Source: Phreatobacter stygius (GTDB lineage: Bacteria; Pseudomonadota; Alphaproteobacteria; Rhizobiales; Phreatobacteraceae). From it: a stretch of DNA of 64,000 bases. Position numbers and translations under genes: made by a program. Numbering within the stretch: position 1 is the first letter of the stretch; each line of letters opens with the position of its first letter. Shown here piece by piece: positions 38,143 through 50,850 of the stretch. The DNA lies in the NCBI RefSeq assembly GCF_005144885.1, contig NZ_CP039690.1, forward strand, positions 6,994,873 through 7,058,872, given 5' to 3'. The notes below the pieces were generated by a model. It made no database searches. It was not told where the DNA came from and saw only the letters and a list, made by a program, of their open reading frames with translations.

Positions 38143-38676
38143 TCACTTCTTCTTGCCTTCCTTGCGGAAGATGAACTCGCCTTCGTACTTGACGCCCTTG
38201 CCCTTGTAGGGCTCCGGACCGCGGAAATCGCGGATCTCGGCGGCGACCTGTCCGACCTGCTGCTTGTCGATGCCGACGACCAGAATTTCGGTCGGCTTCG
38301 GCGTCGTGATGGTGATGCCGTTCGGCACCGGGTAGTTGATGTCGTGGCTATATCCAAGGGAGAGGTTAAGAACCTTGCCCTGGGCCGCCGCCTTGTAACC
38401 GACGCCGGTGATCTCGAGCTTCTTTTCGAAGCCCTTGGTCACGCCGACGAACAGGTTCGACACGCGGGTCCGCGACATGCCCCACATGGAGCGCGCGCGC
38501 TTGGTCTGGTCGCGCGGCGTGACCTTGAGGGCATCGCCCTCAAGAGCCACGATGACGTCCTCCGGGCAGGTGAACGCGAGTTCACCCTTCGGACCCTTGA
38601 CCTTGACGGTCTGGCCGGCGACCTGGGCATTGACACCCGCGGGCACGGCGACCGGTTTCTTACCGATACGAGACAT
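38143..38676 (-). CDS. rplF: 50S ribosomal protein L6
   Basis: A 177-residue two-domain protein near the factor-binding site. [20 protein letters not shown] and the C-terminal [20 protein letters not shown] are the standard ends. It follows rpsH by 35 bases. Confidence 0.98.
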   Translation of the reverse strand: MSRIGKKPVAVPAGVNAQVAGQTVKVKGPKGELAFTCPEDVIVALEGDALKVTPRDQTKRARSMWGMSRTRVSNLFVGVTKGFEKKLEITGVGYKAAAQGKVLNLSLGYSHDINYPVPNGITITTPKPTEILVVGIDKQQVGQVAAEIRDFRGPEPYKGKGVKYEGEFIFRKEGKKK

Positions 38677-38711
38677 TGGAAATCGTCCTCGTCCTGAGAG
38701 CGCTCCGCCGG

Positions 38712-39110
38712 TCAGAAGACCGTGCAGAGCACCTCCCCGCCCACGTTCTGGTCGCGTGCCTCATGGTCGGCCATCACGCCCTTCGGGGTCGAAATGATCG
38801 TGATGCCGAGACCGTTGGACACGCGCGGCGTGTTGCCGACGCCGGCATAGACCCGGCGGCCCGGCTTCGAGACGCGGGCGATCCGACGGATCACCGGCTC
38901 GCCGTCGAAATATTTGAGCTCGATTTCGAACTCGGAGCGGCCATTCGGATGCGTCACCGTCAGATAGTCACGGATATAGCCTTCCGACTTGAGCACTTCG
39001 AGGACGCGAGCACGCAGCTTCGAACCCGGCGTCGAAACGCGGTTCTTGCGGCGCATCTGCGCGTTGCGGATGCGGGTCAGCATATCGCCGAGCGGATCGT
39101 TGAGAGCCAT
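38712..39110 (-). CDS. rpsH: 30S ribosomal protein S8
   Basis: A 132-residue protein that binds the central domain of 16S r[23 protein letters not shown] and the C-terminal [20 protein letters not shown] are diagnostic. In E. coli S8 also represses its own operon by binding the rplE start region; an equivalent site was not identified here. Confidence 0.98.
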   Translation of the reverse strand: MALNDPLGDMLTRIRNAQMRRKNRVSTPGSKLRARVLEVLKSEGYIRDYLTVTHPNGRSEFEIELKYFDGEPVIRRIARVSKPGRRVYAGVGNTPRVSNGLGITIISTPKGVMADHEARDQNVGGEVLCTVF

Positions 39111-39123
39111 TTGTCCCCTCCTC

Positions 39124-39429
39124 TCACCAGCTCGACTTCACGAGGCCCGGAACGAGCCCCTTGTTGCCGAGTTCACGCAGAGCCACGCGGCTCATGCCAA
39201 GTTTGCGATAAAACGCCCGGGGACGACCGGTCACTTCGCAGCGGTTCTTGATGCGGACCTTGGCGCCGTTGCGCGGCAGGCTCGCAAGCTTCACAGTCGC
39301 AGCGAAACGCTCCTCGATCGGGAGCGACTGGTTCATCACGACGTCCTTCAGCGCGGCGCGCTTCTTGGCATCGCGCGCAACCAGGGCGCGGCGGCGGTTG
39401 TTCTTCTCGATGGAGCTAGTCTTCGCCAT
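39124..39429 (-). CDS. rpsN: 30S ribosomal protein S14, zinc-independent form
   Basis: A 101-residue protein of the 30S head. [20 protein letters not shown] opens it, and [20 protein letters not shown] is the conserved end. It lacks the CxxC pairs of the short zinc-binding form. Confidence 0.97.
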   Translation of the reverse strand: MAKTSSIEKNNRRRALVARDAKKRAALKDVVMNQSLPIEERFAATVKLASLPRNGAKVRIKNRCEVTGRPRAFYRKLGMSRVALRELGNKGLVPGLVKSSW

Positions 39430-39489
39430 CTGAAGGTGTCTCCTAGTTTCCGCGTCTGAGACGGGCTTCTGTTGGATAAGAAACCCGGC

Positions 39490-40047
39490 TCACTGCCGGA
39501 ACGGGAAGTTGAAGGCCGCAAGGAGGGCACGAGCCTCCTCGTCGGTCTTGGCGGTGGTGCACACGATGATGTCCATACCCCACATCTGATCGACCTTGTC
39601 ATAGGCGATCTCGGGGAACACGACGTGCTCCTTCAGGCCCATGGCGAAGTTGCCGTGGCCGTCGAAGCTCTTCGGGTTCAGGCCGCGGAAATCTCGAACG
39701 CGCGGCAGCGCGATCGTGACCAGGCGGTCCAGGAACTCATACATGCGCTGCTTGCGCAGGGTGACCTTGCACCCGAGCGGCATGTTCTCGCGAACCTTGA
39801 AGTTCGAGATGGCCTGGCGGGCGCGGGTGATGATGGGCTTCTGGCCCGTGATCAGCGCGAGATCCGCGGCGGCAACCGTCGCCTTCTTGGAATCGGCCGT
39901 CGACTCGCCGACGCCCATGTTCACGACGATCTTGTCGATCGACGGGATTTCCATGGCGTTCTTGTAGCCGAACTGTTCGATCAGCTTCGGCCGGACGACG
40001 GTCTCGTAATGCGCCTTCAGGCGCGGGGTCTCAGCGGCCTCAGCCAT
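39490..40047 (-). CDS. rplE: 50S ribosomal protein L5
   Basis: A 185-residue protein that binds 5S rRNA and contacts the P-site t[23 protein letters not shown] and [20 protein letters not shown] are characteristic. Its start overlaps the rplX stop by eight bases. Confidence 0.98.
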   Translation of the reverse strand: MAEAAETPRLKAHYETVVRPKLIEQFGYKNAMEIPSIDKIVVNMGVGESTADSKKATVAAADLALITGQKPIITRARQAISNFKVRENMPLGCKVTLRKQRMYEFLDRLVTIALPRVRDFRGLNPKSFDGHGNFAMGLKEHVVFPEIAYDKVDQMWGMDIIVCTTAKTDEEARALLAAFNFPFRQ

Positions 40048-40357
40048 TGATCGTCTCCCCGGATTTCTTGGCCACGCGCACCTTCTTGCCGTCGGCCAGG
40101 ACCTTGAAGCCGACGCGGGTCGGCTTGTTGTCCTTCGGATCGGCGATCGCCAGATTGGACAGGTGGATGGGAGCCTCCTTGGAGATGATCCCGCCCTCCT
40201 GGTTCTGCGTCTGGCGCTGGTGGCGCTTGACGATGTTGACGCCGCGCACGAGAGCCCGGCTCTCGGTCGGCATGACCTTGATCACTTCGCCGGTGCGACC
40301 CTTGTCGCGCCCGGTAATGACCACAACCTTGTCACCCTTGCGGATCTTGGCGGCCAT
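40040..40357 (-). CDS. rplX: 50S ribosomal protein L24
   Basis: A 105-residue KOW-domain protein that starts 50S assembly. [20 protein letters not shown] carries the KOW motif; [20 protein letters not shown] follows. Its ATG at 40357 shares a base with the rplN stop, and its end overlaps rplE. The frame is open upstream to 40666 but this would cover rplN. Confidence 0.97.
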   Translation of the reverse strand: MAAKIRKGDKVVVITGRDKGRTGEVIKVMPTESRALVRGVNIVKRHQRQTQNQEGGIISKEAPIHLSNLAIADPKDNKPTRVGFKVLADGKKVRVAKKSGETING

Positions 40358-40725
40358 TACAGCACCTCCGGGGCAAGCGAGATGATCTTCATGTGGTTCT
40401 TGGCGCGCAGCTCGCGCGGAACCGGCCCGAAGATACGGGTGCCGATCGGCTCTTTCTGGTTGTTGATCAGCACGGCCGCATTGCGGTCGAAACGGATCAC
40501 CGAGCCATCGAGGCGGCGAATGTCCTTGGCGGTGCGAACGACGACCGCCTTCATGACGTCGCCCTTCTTCACGCGGCCGCGCGGGATAGCCTCCTTCACC
40601 GACACCACGATGATGTCGCCGACATGGGCGTACCGGCGCTTTGCGCCCCCAAGCACTTTGATGCACATGACGCGGCGCGCGCCTGAATTATCCGCCACAT
40701 CAAGATTGGTTTGCATCTGGATCAT
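40357..40725 (-). CDS. rplN: 50S ribosomal protein L14
   Basis: A 122-residue protein at the subunit interface. [20 protein letters not shown] and the [20 protein letters not shown] block are diagnostic. The next gene, rplX, starts in the overlapping TAATG. Confidence 0.98.
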   Translation of the reverse strand: MIQMQTNLDVADNSGARRVMCIKVLGGAKRRYAHVGDIIVVSVKEAIPRGRVKKGDVMKAVVVRTAKDIRRLDGSVIRFDRNAAVLINNQKEPIGTRIFGPVPRELRAKNHMKIISLAPEVL

Positions 40726-40800
40726 GACGCAACCTCTTCCTTTCGCGCCCGTCTCGGATCAATCCGACGGCGGCGCGCTGTTCTGAACGAAACCGAAAGC

Positions 40801-41034
40801 TCAGGCCTTCGGCAGCACGACCCAACGCTTGAGCTTCGAGATGGGCTTAGTTTCCTCGATGCTCACCAAGTCACCCGTCTTGAAGGCTTTGCCTTCATCG
40901 TGGGCGTGATAGTTCTTGGACCGGCGCACGGTCTTCTTCAGCAGCGGATGGGTGAAGCGACGCTCCACCTTCACCACTACGGTCTTTTCCTGCTTGTCGC
41001 TGACGACAACGCCCTGGAGCACACGCTTCGGCAT
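40801..41034 (-). CDS. rpsQ: 30S ribosomal protein S17
   Basis: A 77-residue OB-fold protein. [20 protein letters not shown] and [20 protein letters not shown] match the family. It follows rpmC by 10 bases. Confidence 0.98.
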   Translation of the reverse strand: MPKRVLQGVVVSDKQEKTVVVKVERRFTHPLLKKTVRRSKNYHAHDEGKAFKTGDLVSIEETKPISKLKRWVVLPKA

Positions 41035-41044
41035 GTCGCTCTCC

Positions 41045-41242
41045 TTACTTCTTAGCGTCGCGCTTTTGCGCGGCGATGGTCTTGACGCGGGCGATATCGC
41101 GGCGGACCTGACGGACCCGCGCGACGTTTTCCAACTGACCGGTGGCCTTCTGGAAGCGCAGGTTGAACTGCTCCTTCTTCAGGTCACCAAGCTGGCCCTC
41201 GAGCTCGTCGAGGGTCTTGGTCCGGACTTCTTCGGCCTTCAT
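41045..41242 (-). CDS. rpmC: 50S ribosomal protein L29
   Basis: A 65-residue helical protein near the tunnel exit, where signal recognition particle and trigger factor dock. [20 protein letters not shown] and [20 protein letters not shown] are typical. The ATG at 41242 is 13 bases after the rplP stop. Confidence 0.97.
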   Translation of the reverse strand: MKAEEVRTKTLDELEGQLGDLKKEQFNLRFQKATGQLENVARVRQVRRDIARVKTIAAQKRDAKK

Positions 41243-41255
41243 GATCCTCGTTTCC

Positions 41256-41669
41256 TCACTCGGCGATGCGCTGAACGAAGCGCGTCTTGATGGGGAGCTT
41301 GGCGGCGGCGAGTTCGAGCGCCTTCTTGGCGACATCGACCGGCACGCCGTCGATCTCGAACATGATGCGACCCGGGGCCACCTTGGCGGCCCAGAACTCC
41401 GGTGCGCCCTTGCCTTTGCCCATGCGGACTTCGGCGGGCTTCTTGGACACCGGCACGTCGGGGAAGATTCGGATCCAGACGCGGCCGGCACGCTTCATCT
41501 CGCGGGTCATCGCGCGGCGAGCCGCCTCGATCTGACGCGCGGTGATGCGCTCCGGTGCCATCGCCTTGAGGCCGAACTGGCCGAAGTTCAGGTCCGTGCC
41601 ACCCTTCGAGGCGCCGGAAATCCGGCCCTTGAACTGCTTGCGGAATTTGGTTTTCTTGGGCTGAAGCAT
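41256..41669 (-). CDS. rplP: 50S ribosomal protein L16
   Basis: A 137-residue protein at the A-site tRNA elbow. [40 protein letters not shown] and [20 protein letters not shown] are diagnostic. The arginine hydroxylated in some bacteria lies in the PEFW/RMGKGKG region. Confidence 0.98.
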   Translation of the reverse strand: MLQPKKTKFRKQFKGRISGASKGGTDLNFGQFGLKAMAPERITARQIEAARRAMTREMKRAGRVWIRIFPDVPVSKKPAEVRMGKGKGAPEFWAAKVAPGRIMFEIDGVPVDVAKKALELAAAKLPIKTRFVQRIAE

Positions 41670-41686
41670 GGCTCAGACCTTCCCTA

Positions 41687-42409
41687 TCAAGCCGCGTCGC
41701 GGTCGCGGTCACCACCGCGTGGGCCACGACGGGTCGAGCCTTCACCCTCGGCCAGGCGCCTGTCCTGGGCCATCGGGTCATGCTCCATGATCTCGCCCTT
41801 GAAGATCCACACCTTCACGCCGCACGTCCCGTAGGTCGTGAAAGCGGTGGCGACGCCGTAGTCGACATCCGCGCGCAGGGTGTGCAGCGGCACGCGACCT
41901 TCGCGATACCACTCGAGGCGAGCGATTTCGGCGCCGCCGAGGCGGCCCGAGCAGTTGATCCGGATGCCTTCGGCACCGAGACGCATGGCCGACTGCACGG
42001 CGCGCTTCATGGCGCGCCGGAAGGCGACACGACGCTCGAGCTGCTGCGCGATCGACTCGGCGACCAGCGTCGCGTCGGTCTCGGGCTTGCGGATCTCGAC
42101 GATGTTGATGACGACCTCGGCGGAGGTCAGCTTCGCGACCGCCTTCTTCAGCTTCTCGATGTCGGCGCCCTTCTTGCCGATCACGATGCCCGGACGTGCC
42201 GAGTGGATCGTGACGCGGCACTTGCGGTGCGGACGCTCGATGATGATCTTCGACACCGCCGCCTGCTTCAGGAGCTTCATCAGCTCACGACGGATCTTGA
42301 GATCCTCGTGCAACAGCCTGCCGTACTCGCCCTTGTTCGCGAACCAGCGCGAGTCCCAGGTGCGGTTGATGCCGAGGCGGAAGCCGATCGGATTGATCTT
42401 CTGACCCAT
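41687..42409 (-). CDS. rpsC: 30S ribosomal protein S3
   Basis: A 240-residue protein of the mRNA entry channel. [20 protein letters not shown] opens it; the KH domain has [20 protein letters not shown]; the C-terminal half has [20 protein letters not shown]. The last about 25 residues are a charged tail. Confidence 0.98.
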   Translation of the reverse strand: MGQKINPIGFRLGINRTWDSRWFANKGEYGRLLHEDLKIRRELMKLLKQAAVSKIIIERPHRKCRVTIHSARPGIVIGKKGADIEKLKKAVAKLTSAEVVINIVEIRKPETDATLVAESIAQQLERRVAFRRAMKRAVQSAMRLGAEGIRINCSGRLGGAEIARLEWYREGRVPLHTLRADVDYGVATAFTTYGTCGVKVWIFKGEIMEHDPMAQDRRLAEGEGSTRRGPRGGDRDRDAA

Positions 42410-42419
42410 GGTCTTCTCC

Positions 42420-42803
42420 TCAGGCCTTGGCTTCTTCGATCTGACGAACCACGATCGTCAGATGCGAAAACGGCTTTTCGATCCGTGCGCCGCGCCCGCG
42501 GGCACGGGCGTGGAAGCGCTTCAGCACCATGGCCTTGCCCACATGGGCTTCGGCCACGACGAGATCGTCGACGTCGAGATCATGGTTGTTCTCGGCATTG
42601 GCGATGGCGCTCTCGAGGCATTTCCTCACGGCACCGGCGATGCGTTTGCGCGAGAACTCGAGGTCGGCGAGCGCGGTGTCGACCGGCTTGCCGCGGATCA
42701 GCGCGGCAACCAGGTTGAGCTTGCGCGGGCTGACGCGCAGCATGCGCGCGATCGCCTTTGCCTCATTGTCTTTTAGTGCACGCGGAGTGGCGGTCTTACC
42801 CAT
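42420..42803 (-). CDS. rplV: 50S ribosomal protein L22
   Basis: A 127-residue protein lining the exit tunnel. [20 protein letters not shown] and the tunnel hairpin region [20 protein letters not shown] are the family features; no macrolide-resistance type insertion is seen in the hairpin. Confidence 0.98.
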   Translation of the reverse strand: MGKTATPRALKDNEAKAIARMLRVSPRKLNLVAALIRGKPVDTALADLEFSRKRIAGAVRKCLESAIANAENNHDLDVDDLVVAEAHVGKAMVLKRFHARARGRGARIEKPFSHLTIVVRQIEEAKA

Positions 42804-42811
42804 GGCTCACC

Positions 42812-43090
42812 TCACTTCCGCTTTGCTTTTTTATCGGCCGCATGGCCGTAAAAAGTGCGGGTCGGCGAGAATTCGCCAAACTTGTGGCCGACCATCTCCT
42901 CGGTGACCTGCACCGGGACATGCTTCTGACCGTTATAGACGCCAAAGGTCAGCCCCACGAAATGGGGCAGGATCGTGGAACGTCGGCTCCAGATCTTAAT
43001 GACATCATGCCGACCCGACGTACGGGCGGTATCGGCCTTCTTCAGGAGGTATCCGTCGACGAACGGACCTTTCCAGACGGAACGTGCCAT
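42812..43090 (-). CDS. rpsS: 30S ribosomal protein S19
   Basis: A 92-residue protein of the 30S head. [20 protein letters not shown] and [20 protein letters not shown] are diagnostic. It lies 12 bases after rplB and 8 before rplV. Confidence 0.98.
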   Translation of the reverse strand: MARSVWKGPFVDGYLLKKADTARTSGRHDVIKIWSRRSTILPHFVGLTFGVYNGQKHVPVQVTEEMVGHKFGEFSPTRTFYGHAADKKAKRK

Positions 43091-43102
43091 GACGGGCCTC
43101 GA

Positions 43103-43936
43103 TTACTTCTTCTTCGAATGACGGCTCGACACGATAAACTTGTCGGTCCGTTTATTCGAACGAGTCTTCTTGCCCTTGGTGGGGAAACCCCAGGGCGTGA
43201 CGGGATGACGGCCACCGGACGTGCGGCCTTCGCCGCCGCCATGCGGATGGTCAACCGGGTTCATGGCCACGCCGCGATTGTGCGGACGAAGGCCCTTCCA
43301 ACGGTTACGGCCGGCTTTGCCGATCGCGACGTTCATATGGTCCGGGTTGGACACGGCGCCGATAGAAGCCAGGCACCGGCCGTGAACCAGACGCTGTTCA
43401 CCCGAGTTGAGACGCAGGATCACGTAGCCCTCGTCGCGACCGACGATCTGGGCATAGGTCCCGGCCGAACGGGCAACCGCGCCGCCCTTGCCGATCTTCA
43501 TCTCGACATTGTGGACGATCGTGCCGACCGGAATATTGGCGGTCGGCATGCAATTGCCCGGCTTCACGTCGACGCTTTCACCCGCCACCACGCTGTCGCC
43601 GACAGCAAGCCGCTGCGGTGCCAGGATGTAGGAGAGCTCGCCATCCGCATATTTGATCAGCGCGATGAAGGCCGAACGGTTCGGATCATATTCGATCCGC
43701 TCGACGACAGCCGCGACGTCCATCTTGCGCCGCTTGAAGTCGACCAGGCGGTACGACTTCTTGTGGCCGCCGCCGCGGAACCGCGACGTGATGCGGCCAA
43801 GGTTGTTGCGGCCGCCGGTCGACGACTTGCCCTCGGTCAGCGACTTGACCGGCTTGCCCTTGTAGAGCGCCGACCGGTCGACCAGGACCAGCTGGCGAAG
43901 GCCTGGCGTGATCGGTTTGAAGGTCTTGAGTGCCAT
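43103..43936 (-). CDS. rplB: 50S ribosomal protein L2
   Basis: A 277-residue protein next to the peptidyl-transferase centre. [20 protein letters not shown] and the hallmark [20 protein letters not shown], with the conserved histidine needed for activity in E. coli, are present. Length is normal. Confidence 0.98.
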   Translation of the reverse strand: MALKTFKPITPGLRQLVLVDRSALYKGKPVKSLTEGKSSTGGRNNLGRITSRFRGGGHKKSYRLVDFKRRKMDVAAVVERIEYDPNRSAFIALIKYADGELSYILAPQRLAVGDSVVAGESVDVKPGNCMPTANIPVGTIVHNVEMKIGKGGAVARSAGTYAQIVGRDEGYVILRLNSGEQRLVHGRCLASIGAVSNPDHMNVAIGKAGRNRWKGLRPHNRGVAMNPVDHPHGGGEGRTSGGRHPVTPWGFPTKGKKTRSNKRTDKFIVSSRHSKKK

Positions 43937-43952
43937 GGTTAGATCCCTCGCC

Positions 43953-44252
43953 TCACAGACCGGTCGTGATGTCGATCGAGTGGCCCTCGGCGAGGGTCAC
44001 GACCGCTTTTTTCACGTCCGAGCGCCGGCCGAGCATGCCCTTGAAGCGCTTGGTCTTGCCCTTTTGGACGAGCGTGTTCACGCTCTTGACCTTCACGTCG
44101 AACAGCTTCTCCACCGCCGCCTTGATCTGCGGCTTGGTGGCGTCGCTGGCGACCTTGAAGATCACCTGGTTCTGCTCCGCGACCAACGAGCCCTTCTCGG
44201 TGATCAGCGGCGACTTGATAACGTCGTAATGACGCGGATCGACGGTGCTCAT
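43953..44252 (-). CDS. rplW: 50S ribosomal protein L23
   Basis: A 99-residue protein at the tunnel exit, the trigger-factor and SRP docking site. [20 protein letters not shown] and the helix [20 protein letters not shown] are typical. Its start overlaps the rplD stop by four bases. Confidence 0.98.
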   Translation of the reverse strand: MSTVDPRHYDVIKSPLITEKGSLVAEQNQVIFKVASDATKPQIKAAVEKLFDVKVKSVNTLVQKGKTKRFKGMLGRRSDVKKAVVTLAEGHSIDITTGL

Positions 44253-44869
44253 TTGAAGCGCGCCTCCAGCGCATCGACGGCCGCTTTGGTCAACACGAGC
44301 GTATTGCGGCGCATGATGTCGTAGACGTTGATGCCCTGGATCGGCAGGACGTCGACGAGCGGGATGTTGCGGGCGGCCAGCGCGAAGTTCTTGTCGACCT
44401 GCGCGCCGTCGATGATCAGCACGCTCGCGAAGCCGAGCTTCTCGAACTGCGCCTTCAGCGACTTGGTCTTCGTTTCGGTCGCCATGGCGTTTTCCAGCAC
44501 GACGATCGAGCCGGCCTTCACCTTGGCCGAGAGCGCATGGCGGAGCCCGAGCGCGCGGACCTTCTTCGGCAGCGCGTGCTCATGCGAGCGCGGTGTCGGA
44601 CCGAAGGAGCGGCCACCACCGCGGAACAGATTGGCCCTGGCCGAGGAGTGACGGGCCGAACCGCCGCCCTTCTGCTTGTAGAGCTTCTTGCCCGTGCGGT
44701 GGATTTCCGCGCGGTTCTTGACGTCATGCGTACCGGCGCGGCGCTTGGCGAGCTGCCAGCGCACGACCCGATGCAGGATGTCGGCACGCGGCTCGAGACC
44801 GAAGATCTCGTCCGACAGGTCGACCGAACCGGCATCGGCGCCGTCGAGGGTTTTGACCACGAATTTCAT
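44249..44869 (-). CDS. rplD: 50S ribosomal protein L4
   Basis: A 206-residue protein with a long loop into the exit tunnel. The loop region is [20 protein letters not shown] and [20 protein letters not shown]. In E. coli L4 also represses the S10 operon. The start is set at 44869, one base after the rplC stop; the frame extends upstream to 44989 inside rplC. Confidence 0.97.
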   Translation of the reverse strand: MKFVVKTLDGADAGSVDLSDEIFGLEPRADILHRVVRWQLAKRRAGTHDVKNRAEIHRTGKKLYKQKGGGSARHSSARANLFRGGGRSFGPTPRSHEHALPKKVRALGLRHALSAKVKAGSIVVLENAMATETKTKSLKAQFEKLGFASVLIIDGAQVDKNFALAARNIPLVDVLPIQGINVYDIMRRNTLVLTKAAVDALEARFK

Positions 44870-44870
44870 C

Positions 44871-45584
44871 TCAACCCTCCGTCGACTGTGCGGCGGGAGC
44901 GTCAGCGCCCGGCAGCGTGAAGCTACCCGGAACCGGCACGTCCTTCGGCAGCGGCTTCTTGACGGCGTCGCGAACGAGGATCCAGCCACCCTTGGAACCG
45001 GGGACCGCGCCCTCGACCAGAATGATGCCGCGCTCCACGTCGGTGCGCACCACCTTCAGGTTCTGCGTCGTCACGCGCACGTCGCCCATATGGCCGGCCA
45101 TGCGCTTGTTCTTGAACACCCGGCCCGGATCCTGACGCATACCCGTCGAACCGTGGGACCGGTGCGACACCGACACACCGTGAGTGGCGCGCAGGCCGCC
45201 GAAGTTGTGGCGCTTCATCGCGCCGGCGAAGCCCTTACCCACCGTCGTGCCCGTCACGTCGACGAACTGACCGGCCAGGAAGTGGTCCGCCGAGAAGCGC
45301 GCGCCGACCGGCACGACTTCCGTGGTCCCAACGCGGAACTCGACGATCTCATGCTTCGGCTCGACCTTCGCAATGGCGAAGTGGCCGCGCTGGGCTTTCG
45401 TCGTGTTCTTCACCTTGGCAAGACCGGCACCGAGCTGAAGCGCGGTATAGCCGTCCTTGTCCTCCGTGCGATGGGCGACGACCTGACAGTCGTCCAGCAA
45501 CAACACCGTCACTGGGACGTGCTCGCCGCCATCGGTGAAGATGCGGGTCATCCCCATCTTCTTTGCAATCACACCGGAACGCAT
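44871..45584 (-). CDS. rplC: 50S ribosomal protein L3
   Basis: A 237-residue protein with an extension toward the peptidyl-transferase centre. [20 protein letters not shown] is the family start, and [20 protein letters not shown] with [20 protein letters not shown] is the central loop. The ATG at 45584 is preferred on family grounds; the ATG at 45593 would add MRA and has an equally good purine-rich site. Confidence 0.96.
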   Translation of the reverse strand: MRSGVIAKKMGMTRIFTDGGEHVPVTVLLLDDCQVVAHRTEDKDGYTALQLGAGLAKVKNTTKAQRGHFAIAKVEPKHEIVEFRVGTTEVVPVGARFSADHFLAGQFVDVTGTTVGKGFAGAMKRHNFGGLRATHGVSVSHRSHGSTGMRQDPGRVFKNKRMAGHMGDVRVTTQNLKVVRTDVERGIILVEGAVPGSKGGWILVRDAVKKPLPKDVPVPGSFTLPGADAPAAQSTEG

Positions 45585-45686
45585 CGCGCGCATTCCTCTG
45601 TCCTTGGGGTCATCCGAAAAGTCCTGGTTAGGACCGGAGAGGACCCGGGTTCAACGAGACGCACCGTCATCGGTGCGTCATGCGAC

Positions 45687-45995
<309 letters not shown>

Positions 45996-46027
45996 AGGTT
46001 CAGCCCCTTCAGGCAAAGCGACCAGGG

Positions 46028-46045
46028 TGCGCGGCGAGCCGCGCA
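46028..46045 (-). promoter_or_regulatory. 8-bp perfect hairpin between tuf and rpsJ
   Basis: Arms 46028-46035 and 46038-46045 are exact reverse complements with a 2-base centre (really a 7-bp stem with a 4-base loop). It is the only structure in this 64-base gap and lacks a T-run. In E. coli the S10 leader is longer and is the L4 target; a role here is inferred. Confidence 0.4.
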
Positions 46046-46059
46046 ACCCCGAAAATGAT

Positions 46060-47250
<1,191 letters not shown>

Positions 47251-47318
47251 GACGGCCTCCTTCAATCTTCGCTCCGACGTCGGGTCCAGTGACCCAAGTC
47301 GATAGGTGCGACCAACGC

Positions 47319-49394
47319 TTACGCGTATTTGGCCTGGACTTCGGCGGCGACGTTGGACGGCGCCTGTTCATAGTGGCTGAACTGCATGGTGTAGTTGGCA
47401 CGCCCCTGGCTGAACGAACGCAGCTGGTTGACGTAGCCGAACATGTTCATCAGCGGCACCTGAGCGTGAACGACATTGGCGTTGCCGCGCATGTCCTGAC
47501 CCTGGATCTGGCCACGTCGGGAGTTCAGATCGCCGATGACCGAGCCGGTATATTCTTCCGGCGTCACGACTTCGACGCTCATGATCGGCTCGAGCAGAAC
47601 CGAGCCGCACTTCTGCAGGGCTTCACGCATGGCGGCACGCGAGGCGATTTCGAAGGCGAGAGCCGACGAGTCGACTTCGTGATAGGCGCCGTCGATCAGC
47701 GTCACCTTGATGTCGACCACCGGGAAGCCGGCGATGATGCCCGCGCCCATGACCGAGTTGAGGCCCTTTTCGACGCCAGGCAGGTATTCCTTGGGCACCG
47801 AACCACCGATGACCTTGGACTCGAACTCGAAGCCCTTGCCCGGCTCGTTCGGCTCGACGACGAACTTCACCCGGGCGAACTGGCCGGTACCACCGGTCTG
47901 CTTCTTGTGGGTGTAGTCGATCTCGGCCTTCTTGGTGATCTTCTCGCGGAAGGCCACCTGCGGCGCGCCGACGGAGACATCGACCTTGTGGGTGCGGCGC
48001 AGAATGTCGACCTTGATGTCGAGATGCAGCTCGCCCATGCCCTTGATGCGGGTCTGGCCGGATTCCTGATCGGTGGAGACGCGGAAGGACGGATCCTCGC
48101 TCGCCAGTTTGATCAGCGCGAGCGCCATCTTTTCCTGGTCGGCCTTGGTCTTCGGCTCGATCGCCATCTCGATGACCGGCTCGGGGAACTCCATCCGCTC
48201 CAGGATCACCGGCTTGTTGGGATCGCAGAGCGTGTCGCCGGTGCGGGTGTCCTTCAGGCCAACCAGCGCGACGATGTCACCGGCATAGGCCTCGGCGATC
48301 TCTTCGCGGTTGTTGGCATGCATGAGCACCATGCGGCCGACGCGCTCGGTCTTCTCGCGGCTGGAATTGAGCAGGCTGGTGCCCTTCTCCAGCTTGCCCG
48401 AATAGATCCGGCAGAAGGTCAGGACGCCGTACTGGTCGTCCATGATCTTGAAGCCGAGCAGCGACAGCGGCTCGCTGTCCGACGACTTGCGCTCGATCTC
48501 GGCGTCGTTGCGCGGATCGATGCCCTTGATCGCGGGAACGTCGACCGGCGACGGCAGGTAATCGACGACCGCGTCGAGCAGCGTCTGGACGCCCTTGTTC
48601 TTGAAGGCGGAGCCGGCGAGAACCGGGAAGAAGGCCGAGGTCAGAACCGCCTTGCGGATCAGGCGCTTCAGCGTCGGCTCGTCCGGCTCGGTGCCGTCGA
48701 GATAAGCGGCCATGGCGTCATCGTCGAGTTCGACGGCGGCTTCGACCAGCTCGTTGCGGTATTTGGCGGCCTTTTCCTTGAGATCGTCCGGGATCTCGAG
48801 ATCGCTCTTGAACTCGGCGCCGAGCGCTTCGCCCGACCAGATCACGGCCTTCATGCGAACGAGATCGACGATGCCCTTGAAATTGGCTTCGGCGCCGATC
48901 GGCAGCTGGATCGGGATCGGCTTGGCACCCAGGCGCTTCTTGATGTCGTCCAGGCACATGTAGAAGTCGGCGCCGGTCTTATCCATCTTGTTGGCGAAGA
49001 CGATGCGCGGAACCTTGTACTTGTCGCCCTGGCGCCAGACGGTCTCGGTCTGCGGCTCGACGCCCTGGTTGGAATCGAGCACGCAAACGGCGCCGTCGAG
49101 CACGCGCAGCGAACGCTCGACTTCAATGGTGAAGTCGACGTGGCCGGGGGTGTCGATGATGTTCAGGCGCTTACCCGCCCAGTGAGCGGTCGTCGCGGCC
49201 GACGTGATCGTGATGCCGCGCTCCTGCTCCTGCTCCATGAAGTCCATGGTCGCGGCGCCGTCATGGACTTCGCCGATCTTATGAGACTTGCCGGTATAAT
49301 AGAGGATCCGCTCGGTCGTCGTCGTCTTGCCCGCATCGATGTGGGCCATGATGCCGAAGTTGCGGTAGTCCTCGATCGCGTGGGTGCGCGCCAT
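47319..49394 (-). CDS. fusA: Elongation factor G
   Basis: The 691-residue translocase GTPase. It starts [20 protein letters not shown], with the P-loop [20 protein letters not shown], switch segment [17 protein letters not shown], and [11 protein letters not shown]. All five domains appear present. It lies 39 bases after rpsG and 68 before tuf. Confidence 0.98.
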   Translation of the reverse strand: MARTHAIEDYRNFGIMAHIDAGKTTTTERILYYTGKSHKIGEVHDGAATMDFMEQEQERGITITSAATTAHWAGKRLNIIDTPGHVDFTIEVERSLRVLDGAVCVLDSNQGVEPQTETVWRQGDKYKVPRIVFANKMDKTGADFYMCLDDIKKRLGAKPIPIQLPIGAEANFKGIVDLVRMKAVIWSGEALGAEFKSDLEIPDDLKEKAAKYRNELVEAAVELDDDAMAAYLDGTEPDEPTLKRLIRKAVLTSAFFPVLAGSAFKNKGVQTLLDAVVDYLPSPVDVPAIKGIDPRNDAEIERKSSDSEPLSLLGFKIMDDQYGVLTFCRIYSGKLEKGTSLLNSSREKTERVGRMVLMHANNREEIAEAYAGDIVALVGLKDTRTGDTLCDPNKPVILERMEFPEPVIEMAIEPKTKADQEKMALALIKLASEDPSFRVSTDQESGQTRIKGMGELHLDIKVDILRRTHKVDVSVGAPQVAFREKITKKAEIDYTHKKQTGGTGQFARVKFVVEPNEPGKGFEFESKVIGGSVPKEYLPGVEKGLNSVMGAGIIAGFPVVDIKVTLIDGAYHEVDSSALAFEIASRAAMREALQKCGSVLLEPIMSVEVVTPEEYTGSVIGDLNSRRGQIQGQDMRGNANVVHAQVPLMNMFGYVNQLRSFSQGRANYTMQFSHYEQAPSNVAAEVQAKYA

Positions 49395-49433
49395 GATCGT
49401 AATCCTTCAGGTCCGTCGGGGGCCTGGGTTTCG

Positions 49434-49904
49434 TTACCAGCGGTAGTGCGAGAAGGCGCGATTGGCTTCCGCCATCTTGTGCGTGTCTTCGCGCTTCTTC
49501 ACCGCGTTGCCGCGGTTGTTTGAGGCATCGAGAAGCTCAGCCGAGAGCTTGTCGACCATGGTCTTGTCGTTGCGCGACCGCGCAGCCTGGATCAGCCAGC
49601 GGATCGCCAGCGCCTGACGGCGATCGGGGCGAACCTCGACCGGCACCTGATAGGTGGCGCCGCCGACACGCCGCGACCGAACCTCGATCGCCGGCATGAC
49701 GTTCTCGAGAGCCGACTGAAACACCGTCAGCGGCTCCTGCTTCGTCTTGGCTTCGATGATATCGAAAGCGCCATAGACGATCTGTTCGGCGGCGGACTTC
49801 TTGCCTTCGTACATGACCGAGTTCATGAACTTGGTCAGCACGACGTTCCCGTACTTGGCGTCCGGGATGATTTCCCGCTTCTCTGCCCGGTGACGACGCG
49901 ACAT
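49434..49904 (-). CDS. rpsG: 30S ribosomal protein S7
   Basis: A 156-residue protein that nucleates the 30S head. [20 protein letters not shown] and the [20 protein letters not shown] block are diagnostic. In E. coli S7 represses its own synthesis by binding the rpsL-rpsG gap; a strong hairpin occupies that gap here (49935-49976). Confidence 0.98.
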   Translation of the reverse strand: MSRRHRAEKREIIPDAKYGNVVLTKFMNSVMYEGKKSAAEQIVYGAFDIIEAKTKQEPLTVFQSALENVMPAIEVRSRRVGGATYQVPVEVRPDRRQALAIRWLIQAARSRNDKTMVDKLSAELLDASNNRGNAVKKREDTHKMAEANRAFSHYRW

Positions 49905-49934
49905 CGTTCTCTCCGTAAACTTTTAGAGCCACCA

Positions 49935-49976
49935 GCTGCCCCGGCCCGACGCAAAACGCGTCTCGGCCGAAGCAGC
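49935..49976 (-). promoter_or_regulatory. Long hairpin in the rpsL-rpsG gap, candidate S7 site
   Basis: Three nested perfect 5-bp arms (49935-49939/49972-49976; 49942-49946/49965-49969; 49948-49952/49958-49962) separated by small internal loops make a 15-bp rod with a 5-base loop. It fills about half of the 82-base gap and ends 31 bases before the rpsG start. S7 autoregulation through this gap is established in E. coli; its conservation here is inference. Confidence 0.55.
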
Positions 49977-49986
49977 CAGCGGAAAC

Positions 49987-50358
49987 TCACTTCGGACGCT
50001 TGGCGCCGTATTTCGAACGGCGCTGCTTGCGGTTCTTCACGCCCTGCGTATCGAGCACACCGCGCAGGATGTGATAGCGGACGCCGGGAAGATCCTTGAC
50101 GCGACCGCCACGGATCATGACGACCGAGTGTTCCTGAAGGTTGTGGCCTTCACCCGGAATATAACCAATGACCTCGAAGCCGTTGGTAAGACGCACCTTG
50201 GCGACCTTGCGGAGCGCCGAGTTCGGCTTCTTCGGGGTCGTCGTATAGACGCGTGTGCAAACACCACGCTTCTGCGGGCAGCCCTCCATGTGGCGGGACT
50301 TCTCGCGGTAGGTGCGCGGCTGACGCGGCTTGCGGATCAGCTGGTTGACGGTCGGCAT
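49987..50358 (-). CDS. rpsL: 30S ribosomal protein S12
   Basis: The 123-residue decoding-centre protein. [20 protein letters not shown] opens it. The lysines whose change gives streptomycin resistance are wild-type: in [13 protein letters not shown] and in [14 protein letters not shown]. It is the first gene of the str operon, about 280 bases downstream of a strong promoter. Confidence 0.98.
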   Translation of the reverse strand: MPTVNQLIRKPRQPRTYREKSRHMEGCPQKRGVCTRVYTTTPKKPNSALRKVAKVRLTNGFEVIGYIPGEGHNLQEHSVVMIRGGRVKDLPGVRYHILRGVLDTQGVKNRKQRRSKYGAKRPK

Positions 50359-50641
50359 CGGCGGCCTTGTCCTTAAACCTTACGAGGTCCGGTTACCCGG
50401 TCCCCACCAAAGCGTGCGAACGTTCGTCTCATTTGCGAAACGAACAACCGGACGCTCAGCCTGCCTGTGAAGGCAAACGGCGCCCGGCGAAAACAGAGGA
50501 TCACCGCGCGGTGAGGCGAGGCGATCATGCAATCGGATCTGACTGACGTCAGGCGGCGTAGTCTCGGTTTGCTTCGGTCAGGGGGCGGTGAACCGCCACG
50601 GGACCGGGTGTGCAACCGACGTACGCCGGAAGAGTGAGCGG

Positions 50642-50670
50642 GCATTACACGCTGACTCGCGGTCCGTCAA
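50642..50670 (-). promoter_or_regulatory. Sigma70-type promoter of the str operon (rpsL-rpsG-fusA-tuf)
   Basis: On the minus strand TTGACG (50665-50670), exactly 17 bases, then TAATGC (50642-50647). It is the best promoter match in the 670-base gap upstream of rpsL. Confidence 0.7.
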
Positions 50671-50850
50671 GCGTTTGAGCATGCAAACCCGGCCAACGAC
50701 GCGATGTTTCGTTTACCAGCCCCCCTGCGAAAGGAATGGTTTGTCCTCGGCCCGGCGCGCCGGTCCCGTGCTCCCGCCGGCGCCCTCCGCTGGGCGATCG
50801 GCGAGCCCCGGCAGAATCGGTTGCATAGGTATATCCACGGCACCTGCCTC

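Noticed and set aside
47289-49523. A 744-codon plus-strand frame opposite fusA, and similar ones opposite rpoB, accC and the RluC-like gene
   Set aside because: Antisense shadows of conserved genes with no recognisable domains or ribosome sites.
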